From assembly GCA_018064305.1 (NCBI GenBank), contig JAGHVP010000115.1, forward strand, positions 1 through 13,325: a stretch of DNA of 13,325 nt, in the 5' to 3' direction. The position numbers were made by a program, and so were the translations under genes. Under the pieces are notes generated by a model that was not told the origin of the DNA, made no database searches, and was given only the letters and a program-made list of their open reading frames with translations. The stretch is from Candidatus Equibacterium intestinale. GTDB lineage: Bacteria; Bacteroidota; Bacteroidia; Bacteroidales; UBA932. This document shows, one piece after another, positions 1 through 7,719 of the stretch; positions within the stretch are counted from its first letter, which is position 1; each line of letters opens with the position of its first letter.

Positions 1-405
1 GCAGGCGGAACAGTGGTAAGGCTTCCTGAAATCACTGAAGGATTAGACTCGATTGTATATCCTGCAGCAGCCTCGCTCGACGGCAGGCTCGCCCCGGCAT
101 CCGTCCCGGCAGAGGTAAGCGGTGCAATCACTGCCGCCCTCTCCGGACGCGAAGAGTTCATACCGGCCAAGCCGGAAATCGTTTTCGGCAAGCTCATCCG
201 CGACGGGTACACAGTATATGTGGTGGTGAATGCTTCTGAATGCAGCTACGACGGAAAGCTCTGCGGCACCGGCAAAGGCAGCTGGACGCTCCTTGACCCC
301 GACAGCGGCCGGATAAGCCGCACCCGCACCGAAAAGTTCATTGAAGGCCCCTGCATCAAGCTCTCGATGGAACCTTATCAGACTGTTGTACTTATGGGAC
401 GGTAA
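1..405 (+). CDS. C-terminal fragment of a probable glycoside hydrolase-like protein (5' end outside window)
   Basis: The frame is open from the first base, so this is the last 134 codons of a longer gene ending in TAA at 403-405. The GTG at 13 is an internal valine and not a start. The visible part reads as a beta-rich C-terminal domain: a phrase DGYTVYVVVNASE, then a glycine-rich turn, WTLLDPDSGRI, and a final strand SMEPYQTVVLMGR. That order (an 'expressed as words' strand with VNxSE, then W.L.DP.(S/T)G, then a hydrophobic last strand after a PY pair) resembles the C-terminal sandwich domain of large Bacteroidota glycoside hydrolases such as GH106-type alpha-L-rhamnosidases and GH2-like enzymes. 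No catalytic residues lie in the window, so substrate and family cannot be stated. It is convergent with the lipoprotein gene, with only 18 bp between the stop codons. The identification is by general resemblance only. Confidence 0.45.
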   Translation, partial: AGGTVVRLPEITEGLDSIVYPAAASLDGRLAPASVPAEVSGAITAALSGREEFIPAKPEIVFGKLIRDGYTVYVVVNASECSYDGKLCGTGKGSWTLLDPDSGRISRTRTEKFIEGPCIKLSMEPYQTVVLMGR

Positions 406-423
406 CTGTACGGGCCGGGCAGC

Positions 424-1407
424 TTACTGCTGTACCTTGTCCAGACCGAAGATGCTGTAGATGGTATCGATCAGATACTCTGTGGGGGCATCCTTCAGAA
501 TCACTTTCTTGTCTTTGTCAAGAAGATAGACAGAAGGGATGGCGCGCAGGTTATACAGCGGCACACCGTTTATCACATGGAGATGGTCATAGCCGTTGAG
601 CCAGTTGCGCGGATAGATGGGCGCATATTTTATCCATTCTCCAAGATCTTCATCGGGATATACATTAGCAACTGTCAGGCGGTTGGCGGCAATCAGGTCG
701 TCGATGCCGGGAACCTGCTGGAGAGCTTCCATCACCTCGCGGCAGTTGGGACAGCCGGGATTGCTGAAGAATATGATGGTGTAGTCGCTCTTTATGCCGT
801 AAAGTGAAGCGGGATGGCCGTTCTGCAGGGTGAATTCGAAGTCAGCTGCAGGCTCGCCCAGACGGTTCAGGCTGAAACTGGGCAGCTTGGCCTCGGCGGC
901 AGCCTTTTCCTCTTCTGTTGAAACGGGGCTTGCAATTATTTTCTGAAGCAGAGGGAGGCAGTATTCTTCGTTGCGGTAGGGAGAATTCACATCCCCGAAT
1001 GTAAGATCGTATATTTCTGTCGCCTTCTTCCAGAGAGTGCCTTCTGGATTGGCCAGCTGAGCCTTTTCAAGCTTGCCGAGCAGAGTTGCACATGATGCCC
1101 ACGCCTTTTCTTTATCAACTCCACGGAGAAAGATGGCGTAGCGGTACATTGCATCGCTGAACACTTCATTGGTGAAACCACCTATGAGTGATGTGTCCTG
1201 GGCACCCGGGCGCTCTTCATTGAAGAAAGAATCCCAGTAGTGCTTTACGAGGTAATCGAATATCTCCTGCTGCCCAGTTACGACAGAAGGTATTTCAGGC
1301 ATTGCAAACTGATTTGCAGGTGCTGAAGCAGAAGAGGCTCCGCCTTTGCAGGAGCACACTGCCAGCATCACACAGACCGAAACGGCAATAATCTTTATTG
1401 TTTTCAT
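424..1407 (-). CDS. Thioredoxin-fold lipoprotein (DUF5106/TlpA-like)
   Basis: A 327-residue exported protein. The N-terminus is a lipoprotein signal: MK, a hydrophobic stretch, then VCSC at residues 17-20 (C20, or C18 in LAVC, as the lipidated cysteine) followed by a Ser/Ala-rich linker. Residues about 45-180 are helical and fit the DUF5106 N-terminal region of Bacteroidota TlpA-like proteins. Residues about 183-320 form a thioredoxin fold: IIFFSNPGCPNCREV carries the redox pair C219-P-N-C222, and RAIPSVYLLD supplies the cis-proline P291. Family members act in the envelope as disulfide reductases or isomerases; the partner here is unknown. It starts 2 nt after the TAG of the upstream phosphopantetheinyl transferase gene, so the two are almost certainly co-transcribed. 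No promoter is visible between them. The thioredoxin-like call is firm; the exact redox role is inferred. Confidence 0.85.
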   Translation of the reverse strand: MKTIKIIAVSVCVMLAVCSCKGGASSASAPANQFAMPEIPSVVTGQQEIFDYLVKHYWDSFFNEERPGAQDTSLIGGFTNEVFSDAMYRYAIFLRGVDKEKAWASCATLLGKLEKAQLANPEGTLWKKATEIYDLTFGDVNSPYRNEEYCLPLLQKIIASPVSTEEEKAAAEAKLPSFSLNRLGEPAADFEFTLQNGHPASLYGIKSDYTIIFFSNPGCPNCREVMEALQQVPGIDDLIAANRLTVANVYPDEDLGEWIKYAPIYPRNWLNGYDHLHVINGVPLYNLRAIPSVYLLDKDKKVILKDAPTEYLIDTIYSIFGLDKVQQ

Positions 1408-1409
1408 GA

Positions 1410-2051
1410 CTAACCTACCAGCCAGACCATTACGTGGCCTTCGAACACCATATATTCCAGTTCGAACTCCATCTCCATGCCGTCTTTGTGTGTGAATACG
1501 GCATCGAGGGTTCCTTCGTCGTGAGGGGTGAACTTGTCAATCTCTATCTGCTCGGCAAAGTCCACACCCATCAGGGACATTCTCTTGTAGATGGCCTCCT
1601 TTGCGCACCAGATGATGGCAAGCTGCCTGTTGCGGTTCTCATCCTTTTCGCTTAGGTCGTCGATTTCATCCTCGCTCAGGACCTTCTTCTCAACGGCAGC
1701 GAAGTTACGGTTCAGCGACTCTATGTCGATACCGAGATACTCGTCGCGGTGGGTGATTATGGCCACAAAGCGGTTGGTGTGGGAAATGCTTATCTCCTGC
1801 GCTGAATTGTGCAGGAAGGGACGGCCGTTGTCGTGGTGGCCCAGATATACCTTTTCATCGAAGATTTCGCCAAGAAGGGCGCGTACGGCAAGCTTCTCCT
1901 TGCGGCGTGCTTCGCTGGAGATCATGCTCAGCTCTTCAAGCTCGTCTTTGGGGATAGAGCACATGTTCATCAGCTCCTCTTCGCTCTCGGTTATCTCCCA
2001 GACGTAGATGGTTGCTTCGTTGTCAAGTTCTTTTGTAAGGTATAGGGCCAT
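1410..2051 (-). CDS. 4'-phosphopantetheinyl transferase superfamily protein (Sfp-like)
   Basis: A 213-residue protein with the hallmarks of the Sfp/AcpT type of phosphopantetheinyl transferase, which moves 4'-phosphopantetheine from CoA to a serine of a carrier protein. Visible motifs, in order: NGRPFL (76-81), SISHT (88-92), GIDIE (107-111) with the Mg-binding D109 and E111, and WCAKEAIYK (148-156) with E152 as third metal ligand and K151 and K156 conserved in the family. All catalytic positions are present, and the length fits the short Sfp-type class. No carrier protein, fatty-acid or polyketide gene lies in the window, so the substrate is open; AcpP or an aryl-polyene/NRPS-type carrier are the usual options. 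The ATG follows about 210 nt of non-coding DNA with a strong promoter and a folded RNA, so its expression may depend on that leader. It is the first gene of a two-gene unit with the thioredoxin-fold lipoprotein. Confidence 0.88.
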   Translation of the reverse strand: MALYLTKELDNEATIYVWEITESEEELMNMCSIPKDELEELSMISSEARRKEKLAVRALLGEIFDEKVYLGHHDNGRPFLHNSAQEISISHTNRFVAIITHRDEYLGIDIESLNRNFAAVEKKVLSEDEIDDLSEKDENRNRQLAIIWCAKEAIYKRMSLMGVDFAEQIEIDKFTPHDEGTLDAVFTHKDGMEMEFELEYMVFEGHVMVWLVG

Positions 2052-2079
2052 ATAGTATTAAAGGATTGGTATTCTAGTT

Positions 2080-2262
2080 ATAAAATACGAACCGTTGCGC
2101 CGCACATCTGTGTACGACGGAAGTTGCTCGGAAAAGTGGGTGAAGCAACGTGAGAACAGCAACAGGATAAAGGCTCGAGACCGCCGTCACCGGCAGATTC
2201 GACTGATTCGATGCAATTGCAACTCGGAGGCTGTTCCACGTTCGTGATATCTGATTGTTAAA
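2080..2262 (-). ncRNA. Candidate structured RNA (small RNA or leader of the phosphopantetheinyl transferase gene)
   Basis: Read on the minus strand, this non-coding stretch folds into several stems that together use most of its length. P1: ACGAAC (2245-2240) with GUUCGU (2092-2087), joining the two ends. P2: AACGUGGAACAGC (2242-2230) with GCUGUUCUCACGUU (2160-2147), 13 pairs with one bulged U. P3: CUCCGAG (2229-2223) with CUCGAG (2179-2174), one bulged C. P4: a 6-bp hairpin at 2196-2181 with a GUGA (GNRA) tetraloop. P5: a 9-bp hairpin at 2119-2098 with a CAGA loop. P6: GUUGCU/AGCAAC (2149-2144 with 2128-2123), sharing three bases with P2. An AU-rich hairpin at 2088-2069 overlaps the P1 3' arm by two bases and could compete with it. 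A near-consensus promoter starts transcription just upstream, near 2263-2259. I do not recognise a known riboswitch, SRP RNA, tmRNA or RNase P RNA. A 6S-type RNA is possible by size, but the branched shape does not clearly fit. Pairings were found by eye. Confidence 0.6.
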
Positions 2263-2267
2263 CAGCG

Positions 2268-2300
2268 CAAATATAATGACTTTCCAACACTCTGCAAAAA
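2268..2300 (-). promoter_or_regulatory. Bacteroidota-type promoter firing leftward into the structured RNA
   Basis: On the minus strand TTTTTG (2300-2295) is followed by exactly 19 nt and then TATATTTG (2275-2268). This matches the established Bacteroides consensus TTTG (-33), about 19 nt, TAnnTTTG (-7). Initiation is expected around 2263-2259. The -33 box lies about 12 nt beyond the TAG of the 979-aa gene, so the element is wholly intergenic. It is the best promoter match I found in the window and sets the 5' end of the candidate RNA and of the phosphopantetheinyl transferase/lipoprotein unit. Confidence 0.75.
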
Positions 2301-2311
2301 CTTTTCTGATT

Positions 2312-5251
2312 CTACAGTGAAGAGCTGGTGACAATGTCCCACTTGCATGCCCAGCGCATGGTCACGGGATCCCAGTAGCGGCTGAGGCGTGCGCCTATCT
2401 CAAGCTCGGCACCGATGCGGAAGTAGTGGCCCCTCAGAGAGAGCGATGTACCATACGAGAACATGTTGTAGGCTGGGGCACCAACGGGCTTGTTACGGGC
2501 GATGTCCACAAACGGAACCATATTCACGCGCATGAAATAGAAGAGCGGCGTGGGTTCATAGTCGTTGAGGGCGATAGGTATCGAATAATCGACCGACAGC
2601 TTTGCATAGTCGCCCAGGATCATCTTGCTGTAGCCGCGGGGCAGCTTTGAGAACGAGGCCAGATACGAGCCGCATGTGCTGTTGAACTGCTTCTGCGCAG
2701 TAGCGGATATCTTGAACCCCTGTATCGGAGTGAAGCCTGGTACATATCCATACATATAGAGCGATGCTGCACTGCCGTTCTGCTTGTAGGGGCCCGTATA
2801 GTCTATGAACTTGCCCTCCACACCGAAGCCGAGGTGCGGCATCAGGGCTGTCTTGAGCTTGGGCAGCATACGGTAGTAACGTACACTGGCCTCCACCCCC
2901 TGCTTGTATCCGTCGCCCACACCGTCTATCACATATCTGTCTGATGTGAATTCGTAGGAAATCTTAGGAATTACAGCGCTCTGCCAGCCGCCCTGCGACA
3001 GATTCACAGGCACGTATGCAGAAGCTGAGAAATCCACCGAGTTGGAACCGCACATCACCGTATCCACCGCCACACCGGCACGGTCGTAGTTGTATGTTGC
3101 CGACTCGCGGTCGTTATAGTCAAGGTTCACTTCCAGCACAGGCGGCAGACCAGAATAGTTGAAGTTGAAATGCCCCGCATTCCTTCCGCCGTGACGCGAA
3201 TAGCCCATGGTGGTCACAGCATTGCCAAGGGTGTTCTGTGAGATGAGGGTGACACCGGGCGCGGCCAGCTGGTAGATATGGTCGTAGCTGAAATCCATTA
3301 TGCGGTCTATCGAGACATACAGGGGAGCCCACGAGTGGATGCGCAGGATGTTGCCTAGCTTGCCGTAGCGGCTGCTCTCCAGCCCCATCACCTCCTGGCG
3401 CAGCAGAGAGTCCTGCTCTGCCGGGAGTGCTTCTGTCTCGCGGCGCGACTGTGCCGACATATCCTCTACCAGGTCGAATCCAAACGGATAGTCGGTCGAT
3501 GCGGGCTGCCACAGCAGAGAATCGGCCACGGCGCGCACCGGATGGTATCCACCCTTGTCAAAATCGGTATAATAGAGCGATCCGTCGGAATCCAGATAAG
3601 GAGAGAACGCACCGAAACGGGCGTTGGTCAGCTTCTGCAGCGAGCCGCACGAAGGGTCGAATGCATATATGTTTGTAACACCGTCGAGGTCGCTTTCAAA
3701 CACCAGTTTTCCTTCGTATGCCTGAAGGTTCAGGATAGAGCGTCCCTGCGGTTCGAGCTCCACACGCCACTCCGCGCCATCCTCATCGGTAGACCAGATG
3801 CCCCACTCGGCCTCACCGGTAACAATATCGGCATAAATCCGGTCTCCAACCGCCACGCTGCGGCGGATCTGCCCTTTCTCTGGAGCCTCGATGCGGCGCA
3901 GGACCTCTCCGCTCTCAGCATCTTCAAGCACCAGGAAGGAACTGCCTTCCTCCGGGTACTCGGTAAGCAGCATCACCCTGCCGTCAAAGGCAAAGGAAGG
4001 ATTGAAATAATGCCCCTTGCTGGTGATATTGCGTATCTTGCCTGAAGAAACCTCATATTCACGGATGATAGAGCGGTCGCGCAGCTCCCAGCGCGGGTCT
4101 GCAACAATCTCAGACCACACGATATGGTCGGCATCGCGCTTCACCAGGCTGCTTGTGAGCCCCTGTGCGGCGAAAGGCCTGAGCCACTTTTCCGAACCGT
4201 CGGGCATGATGCGCACCAAATGCGGAGCCTGTGCCAGACCCGAGCGCACGGCAATCAGGCTGCCGTTATCCAAAGGCAGCAGCGAATGATATTCTGTATA
4301 AGTGCCGCCCTTCCAACCGAAAGCCTCGTATCCTTCCGATTCCGAAGCTATCCTGTCGAAGCCTGAGTAGGGCATGCGGCGAAGGTAGTCGCTGCGCCAG
4401 GCATTCTCGAAGGTGGTGACGGCACTTCGGTAGTTCTTACGCGCCGTCATACCTGTCCGGTAGAGGAAAGTCTTGTTCCAGTTGAAAGGATTGTACCAGA
4501 AGCTGGCAAAATCGTGCTCTATGTCGCCTATCACATCGTTGCGGCCGGTGTTGCGCCGCATTGCGGTCTGCATCATATATCCGAAGGCATACTTGCTGGG
4601 AGTGTAATAACGGTATGAACCGTATCTCCAGCGGTCGTATGCACGGCGGTCGCCATCCATGAACGATGCCTTGTAATACATCAGGAAATTGGGGTCACGG
4701 CCGCGGCCCGCCTGCGAAAAGTCGGTTTCTGCATGCACAGCGTCGCCCTCGAACATCCAGCTGGTGGGATAAAGCCCGATTCCCAGTGCTACCGACTGCT
4801 CGCCAAGGATCCAGCTCATATATTTGAACACACCTGTGGTGTAGTGGGTCATCTGTGCGATGTGGCGCCCTTCGTGCTTTGCAAGCTGGTTCACCCACCC
4901 CTCGGCATAGCCGCTGTTGAACTCGGGTGTGGTGAATACATCCACACGGTGAGGCACCCATGCCACAGAGGCGTTGCTCTGGGCTATGCACGGATGCAGC
5001 ACGATTGGGATAGTGTGATATTTTATCTTCAGCTGCTGCTCGTTGGCGTAGCTGAATCTTTCAAAGGCATAGAGATATTCCCTTGCCAGGGAATCCATGT
5101 GGGAGGGATACACTATCTGGAAGGTGGGGCTTTTCATGGTACGCCAGCGGATAGAGGCAGGATCGGAGCCCACAGTGTAATACTGCGCCCTTCCCGCCAG
5201 GCTCACAGCCAGTAGAAGCACCAGAACAGATATGACCTTCCTTACCTTCAC
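2312..5251 (-). CDS. Exported HExxH metallopeptidase-like / beta-propeller / outer-membrane barrel fusion protein
   Basis: A 979-residue protein. The start is GTG at 5251-5249, directly after the TAA of the SGNH hydrolase gene; it is preferred because it supplies a full signal peptide (MKVRK, hydrophobic core, SLAGRAQ, cleavage near residue 23), while the next in-frame Met (40) would remove it. Residues about 40-190 resemble a gluzincin or 'peptidase MA-like' domain: HEGRH at 126-130 gives the two histidines and the general base E127, and WMFEGDAVHAET supplies a likely third zinc ligand, E169. Residues about 300-600 are repeated beta segments (for example NIYAFDPSCGSLQKLTNARFG) typical of WD40/TolB-like propellers. 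From about 640 to the end, alternating strands rich in Tyr and Gly (NFNYSGLPP, VNLDYNDRES) suggest an outer-membrane barrel. The domain order is seen in the sequence; the zinc-peptidase activity and the barrel are inferred. It is the last gene of the four-gene operon. Confidence 0.7.
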   Translation of the reverse strand: MKVRKVISVLVLLLAVSLAGRAQYYTVGSDPASIRWRTMKSPTFQIVYPSHMDSLAREYLYAFERFSYANEQQLKIKYHTIPIVLHPCIAQSNASVAWVPHRVDVFTTPEFNSGYAEGWVNQLAKHEGRHIAQMTHYTTGVFKYMSWILGEQSVALGIGLYPTSWMFEGDAVHAETDFSQAGRGRDPNFLMYYKASFMDGDRRAYDRWRYGSYRYYTPSKYAFGYMMQTAMRRNTGRNDVIGDIEHDFASFWYNPFNWNKTFLYRTGMTARKNYRSAVTTFENAWRSDYLRRMPYSGFDRIASESEGYEAFGWKGGTYTEYHSLLPLDNGSLIAVRSGLAQAPHLVRIMPDGSEKWLRPFAAQGLTSSLVKRDADHIVWSEIVADPRWELRDRSIIREYEVSSGKIRNITSKGHYFNPSFAFDGRVMLLTEYPEEGSSFLVLEDAESGEVLRRIEAPEKGQIRRSVAVGDRIYADIVTGEAEWGIWSTDEDGAEWRVELEPQGRSILNLQAYEGKLVFESDLDGVTNIYAFDPSCGSLQKLTNARFGAFSPYLDSDGSLYYTDFDKGGYHPVRAVADSLLWQPASTDYPFGFDLVEDMSAQSRRETEALPAEQDSLLRQEVMGLESSRYGKLGNILRIHSWAPLYVSIDRIMDFSYDHIYQLAAPGVTLISQNTLGNAVTTMGYSRHGGRNAGHFNFNYSGLPPVLEVNLDYNDRESATYNYDRAGVAVDTVMCGSNSVDFSASAYVPVNLSQGGWQSAVIPKISYEFTSDRYVIDGVGDGYKQGVEASVRYYRMLPKLKTALMPHLGFGVEGKFIDYTGPYKQNGSAASLYMYGYVPGFTPIQGFKISATAQKQFNSTCGSYLASFSKLPRGYSKMILGDYAKLSVDYSIPIALNDYEPTPLFYFMRVNMVPFVDIARNKPVGAPAYNMFSYGTSLSLRGHYFRIGAELEIGARLSRYWDPVTMRWACKWDIVTSSSL

Positions 5252-5926
5252 TTATTCGTTGACACGGCCGCCTACGTAGCCTGTGATTATCTTTTCCATC
5301 ACCTTGTAGCAAGGCAGCAGGGGGTGGCAGTTGTCTTTTGTGAAATCTTCGCGCAGCGCGTTGCTGTCGTCTTTCACTGCGTTGAAATAGTCTACGTATG
5401 TCACCTTGCGGGTGTGCGCAGCATATTCCTCAAGCTGTGAGTTCACCCACATTATGTTTTCTGTGGGATTGCCCAGTTCGGGGCGCCAGCTATATCCCTT
5501 GCAGGGCAGAATAGAGCAGAGATACACCTTGATACCGTTATTACGGGCTATGTCGCACATCGAGATCAGGTTCTTCACGATATACTCGCGGTCGATAGTG
5601 CCGGAATTCATGGCAATGTCGTTCGTTCCTGCCAGAATCACCACAGCCTTGGGCTTGAGTTCCACAACATCCGGACGGAAACGAGCCAGCATCTGGTAAG
5701 TGGTCTGGCTGCTGATACCGCGCGCGGCAAAACCGTTCATATCAAAGAATTCGCTGTCCTGGCCATACCAGAGCTCGGTGATGGAGTCGCCCATGAAGGC
5801 AACCTTCACTTTTCCGGCCTGCTCTGCATCGGCCTGCTGATATCTTTCATAACGCGGCCACGACTGGGCACCGGCAACTGAACAGACTGCCACAAGAGCA
5901 ATCAAAACTGCAAAAAATCTTTTCAT
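5252..5926 (-). CDS. Secreted SGNH/GDSL-type esterase or lipase family protein
   Basis: A 224-residue protein with a cleavable signal peptide (MKRFF, hydrophobic core, SVAGAQS, cleavage near residue 20). All four SGNH blocks are visible: block I FMGDSITELW with nucleophile S48; block II G70 in ARGISSQTT; block III ILAGTNDIA with N102; block V KDNCHPLLP with D198 and H201. This is the layout of the platelet-activating-factor acetylhydrolase-like or sialate O-acetylesterase-like subgroup, which removes acyl or acetyl groups from lipids or glycans. The natural substrate cannot be told from sequence. Its ATG overlaps the TGA of uvrC by 4 nt (ATGA), and its TAA abuts the GTG of the following gene, so it is translated as part of the same operon. 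Being secreted beside an exported peptidase-like barrel protein, it may work with it in the envelope; that is inference. Confidence 0.9.
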   Translation of the reverse strand: MKRFFAVLIALVAVCSVAGAQSWPRYERYQQADAEQAGKVKVAFMGDSITELWYGQDSEFFDMNGFAARGISSQTTYQMLARFRPDVVELKPKAVVILAGTNDIAMNSGTIDREYIVKNLISMCDIARNNGIKVYLCSILPCKGYSWRPELGNPTENIMWVNSQLEEYAAHTRKVTYVDYFNAVKDDSNALREDFTKDNCHPLLPCYKVMEKIITGYVGGRVNE

Positions 5927-7719
5927 CCTTCTGTTTGATTATAATGGTTATACACAAGCTTTGCGGCACGGGGCCCGACGACCTCCGCCAACTCCGCAAA
6001 TGTAGCATTTTTTATCTTAGTTATCCCTTTGAAATGAGCAAGAAGCTTTTCGGCCGTCGCCTCGCCTATCCCTTTGATTGCAGTGAGCGATGTTGTGAGC
6101 ATGGCCTTGCCGCGCTTGCTGCGGTGGAAAGTGATTCCGAAGCGGTGCGCCTCGTCGCGGATGTGCATCAGCACCTTGAGCGAGCTGGAGTTCTTGTCAA
6201 GGAAGAGAGGATAAGGGTCGTCGGCCCGCACCACCTCCTCCAGCCTCTCGGCCAGGCCTACGATATGCACCTGGTCGGCGATGCCAAGCTCCTGCAGGGC
6301 ATCTATCGCAAAGTGGAGCTGCCCCTTTCCGCCATCTATCACAATCAGGTCGGGCAGCGGCTCACCTTCAGACAGCAGCCTCGAATAGCGCCTGTTCACA
6401 ATCTCTTTCATGCTGGCATAGTCGTTGGCGCCCACCACAGTCTTGATATTGAAGTGGCGGTATTCCTTTTTAGAAGGCTTTCCGTCGCGGAACACCACGC
6501 AGGCCGCCACAGGATTGGTTCCCTGGGTGTTGGAGTTATCGAAGCACTCTATGTGGCGCGGCAGCACCTTCATGCCCAGATCGCGCTGCAACGACTCCAG
6601 CACCATCTCTTTGTAGGCATCGGGATTGACCTTCTCTTCATGCTTGTATTTCTCTGCCTTGCAGGCTGCCGCGTTCCTGCGGCTCAGCTCCAGCAGCGCA
6701 GCCTTGCCTCCTCTCTGAGGCACTGTGAAATTCACATTCTCAAACTGGTTGTCGGGTATGAAAGGCACTACCACCTCTTTTGAAAGCTCCCCGAACTTCA
6801 CTATCATCTCTGCTATGAATGTGGCAAGCACAGTCTCCCTTTCCTCTTCTATGCGCGCCTCCAGCTCTGTGCTGAAACTCTGAATTATGCAGCCTCCGCG
6901 GATTCTCATGAAGTTGCAGAAATACTCCTGCCCCTCGCTTATCAGCGAGAATATGTCGGTATCCGTGTCGGTGCTGTTCACAATGGGCGAAGAGGCATAG
7001 TGCTTCTCCAGCATCTGCATCCTCTCCTTGTACATATGGGCATCTTCGAACCTCAACTCGGCGGCAGCCTCCATCATCTTGTCGCGGTTCTCGCGGATCT
7101 GCTCTCTCACCCCACCTTTCAGCAGAGACTCCACCTTTGCAATCTGCGCGTCGTATTCCTCCTGTGAAACTGCCGCGATGCAGGGCGCGCCGCACTTTCC
7201 GATATGGGCATTGAGGCATTTCTTGAATTTCCCTTTTTCGATGGATTCCGGGGTGAGGCGCAGCTTGCAGGTGCGCAGGCGGTACACCTGCCCTATCAGG
7301 TCCATCAGGGCATGGGCATGCTGTACAGAGCTGTACGGGCCGAAATACTTGCTTCCGTCACGGTTCAGGGTACGGGTGATGACAACCCTGGGGAACGGCT
7401 CTTTCTTGATACATATCCAGGGATATGTCTTGCTGTCTTTCAAAAGGATGTTATAGCGCGGCTGCAGCTGCTTTATGAGGTTGTTCTCCAGCAGCAGGGC
7501 ATCCTCTTCGGTGGCCACCACCGTGTGCATCATGTCCGCGATCTTGGAAACCATCACGCGGGTCTTGGTGTTCAGCCCTTCCGGAGAGCGGAAATACTGC
7601 GACACCCTGCGGTGCAGGTCCTTTGCCTTTCCCACATAGATGACCGTTCCATCACTGTTCAGAAAGCGATAGACGCCCGGCGTATGCGGGAGCAGGCTTA
7701 CCTTTTCCTTCAAGTTCAA
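5923..7719 (-). CDS. uvrC: UvrABC excinuclease subunit C
   Basis: A 598-residue UvrC, the nuclease of bacterial nucleotide excision repair, which makes the 3' and 5' incisions around a lesion after UvrA/UvrB damage recognition. Domains in order: a GIY-YIG domain at about 12-95 (PGVYRF, TVIYVGKAKDLHRR with Y28, K31 and R37/R38, E78 in LLLENNLIKQ, N90); a Cys-rich segment at about 145-180; a UVR domain that binds UvrB at about 205-245 (MEAAAELRFEDAHMYKERM); an RNase H-like second nuclease (ECFDNSNTQGTNPVA, LIVIDGGKGQ and RDEAHRFGI carrying the Asp/His residues); and C-terminal helix-hairpin-helix motifs (IKGIGEATAEKLL, VVGPRAAKLVYNHY). The start is TTG at 7719-7717: no other start lies between it and an in-frame TAA at 7734-7732. 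The TTG overlaps the TGA of the preceding DUF2723 gene, and its own TGA overlaps the next ATG. The family assignment is secure. Confidence 0.97.
   Translation of the reverse strand: MNLKEKVSLLPHTPGVYRFLNSDGTVIYVGKAKDLHRRVSQYFRSPEGLNTKTRVMVSKIADMMHTVVATEEDALLLENNLIKQLQPRYNILLKDSKTYPWICIKKEPFPRVVITRTLNRDGSKYFGPYSSVQHAHALMDLIGQVYRLRTCKLRLTPESIEKGKFKKCLNAHIGKCGAPCIAAVSQEEYDAQIAKVESLLKGGVREQIRENRDKMMEAAAELRFEDAHMYKERMQMLEKHYASSPIVNSTDTDTDIFSLISEGQEYFCNFMRIRGGCIIQSFSTELEARIEEERETVLATFIAEMIVKFGELSKEVVVPFIPDNQFENVNFTVPQRGGKAALLELSRRNAAACKAEKYKHEEKVNPDAYKEMVLESLQRDLGMKVLPRHIECFDNSNTQGTNPVAACVVFRDGKPSKKEYRHFNIKTVVGANDYASMKEIVNRRYSRLLSEGEPLPDLIVIDGGKGQLHFAIDALQELGIADQVHIVGLAERLEEVVRADDPYPLFLDKNSSSLKVLMHIRDEAHRFGITFHRSKRGKAMLTTSLTAIKGIGEATAEKLLAHFKGITKIKNATFAELAEVVGPRAAKLVYNHYNQTEG

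Noticed and set aside
400..432. Bidirectional terminator between the convergent genes
   Set aside because: Only a weak 4-bp GCAG/CTGC hairpin (419-430) without a U-tract on either strand; not enough to call.
2074..2334. An 86-codon minus-strand open frame covering the gap before the phosphopantetheinyl transferase
   Set aside because: It would start inside the end of the 979-aa gene and cross the promoter, and its composition (Arg/Cys/Leu scatter) is not protein-like. The region is better explained by RNA stems.
5935..6783. Long plus-strand open frame (282 codons) opposite uvrC
   Set aside because: It is a shadow of conserved uvrC codons, with no recognisable motif.
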